NCBI GenBank assembly: GCA_951800555.1
Contig: CATOJU010000070.1
Coordinates: 1 to 5,783 of the forward strand
Reading direction: 5' to 3'
DNA from: an uncultured Rickettsiales bacterium
GTDB lineage: Bacteria > Pseudomonadota > Alphaproteobacteria > Rickettsiales > UBA1997
DNA length: 5,783 nucleotides
Shown: in pieces, positions 5,685 through 5,783 of the stretch
How the letters are laid out: every line of letters starts with the position of its first letter
Numbering within the stretch: position 1 is the first letter of the stretch
Translations under genes and position numbers: made by a program
The notes under the pieces: generated by a model
Told to the model about the DNA's origin: nothing
The model's database searches: none
What the model saw: the letters and a program-made list of their open reading frames with translations, nothing else

Positions 5685-5783
5685 AAAATTCTAATGATAA
5701 AAAATAATTTAAAATTGTTTATTAAAAGTAAATATTATTTTTATAAAAAATCAACAAAAATTTTAATAATATATAACAATTAA
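5685..5783. other. Leader region upstream of the glycosyltransferase
   Basis: These 99 bases are almost pure A+T and encode nothing recognisable on either strand. They probably carry the promoter of the glycosyltransferase-racemase operon (for example TTGTTG followed by A/T-rich -10-like hexamers on the minus strand), but no element stands out from the base composition, so none is called. Confidence 0.4.

Overview
The window is very AT-rich, with G+C around a quarter by eye. It uses the standard genetic code (TGG for Trp, no need for TGA readthrough). All recognisable genes lie on the minus strand. The FtsZ sequence looks alphaproteobacterial: the T7-loop/H8 stretch NLDFADIRTVM, then GKAMMGTGEASGENRA, NPLLD and TLFE..NAV.RIRDEV. 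This suggests an AT-rich alphaproteobacterium with a streamlined or reduced genome (free-living or host-associated). That placement is an inference from motifs; no database was searched.

Layout in the direction of transcription, from high to low coordinates: (1) 5685-5783, a short AT-rich stretch with no gene; (2) a glycosyltransferase (4908-5684); (3) an alanine racemase (3346-4905) starting 2 bases after the glycosyltransferase stop, behind a good Shine-Dalgarno, so the two form an operon; (4) a gene-free region of about 300 bases (3047-3345), with a 17-bp perfect hairpin just past the racemase stop and room for a promoter; (5) a cell-division block of ftsA in two reading frames (2132-3046 and 1851-2129), a 220-residue FtsZ-like protein (1170-1832) and a canonical ftsZ (1154 to beyond position 1).

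The division block is the unusual part. FtsA, the actin-like protein that anchors FtsZ filaments to the membrane, is broken just before its last nucleotide-binding motif, and the C-terminal piece with the membrane-targeting helix sits in another frame. Between ftsA and ftsZ lies a second FtsZ homologue. It consists only of the GTP-binding domain and ends at helix H7, before the catalytic T7 loop, and its tubulin signature is altered. Similarities to the adjacent full FtsZ in normally variable places (N-terminal tail, SK.KNK..LGK, EIEKYL) point to a tandem duplication. The main FtsZ looks fully functional over its visible 384 residues.

The racemase is also odd. It keeps the whole Alr active site but is about 519 residues long, because a degenerate extra copy of the C-terminal beta domain appears to be inserted between the barrel and the active C-terminal domain. 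Both operons plausibly serve the envelope: D-alanine for peptidoglycan, surface glycan synthesis, and septation. The usual dcw neighbours (murB, ddl, ftsQ) are not upstream of ftsA here.
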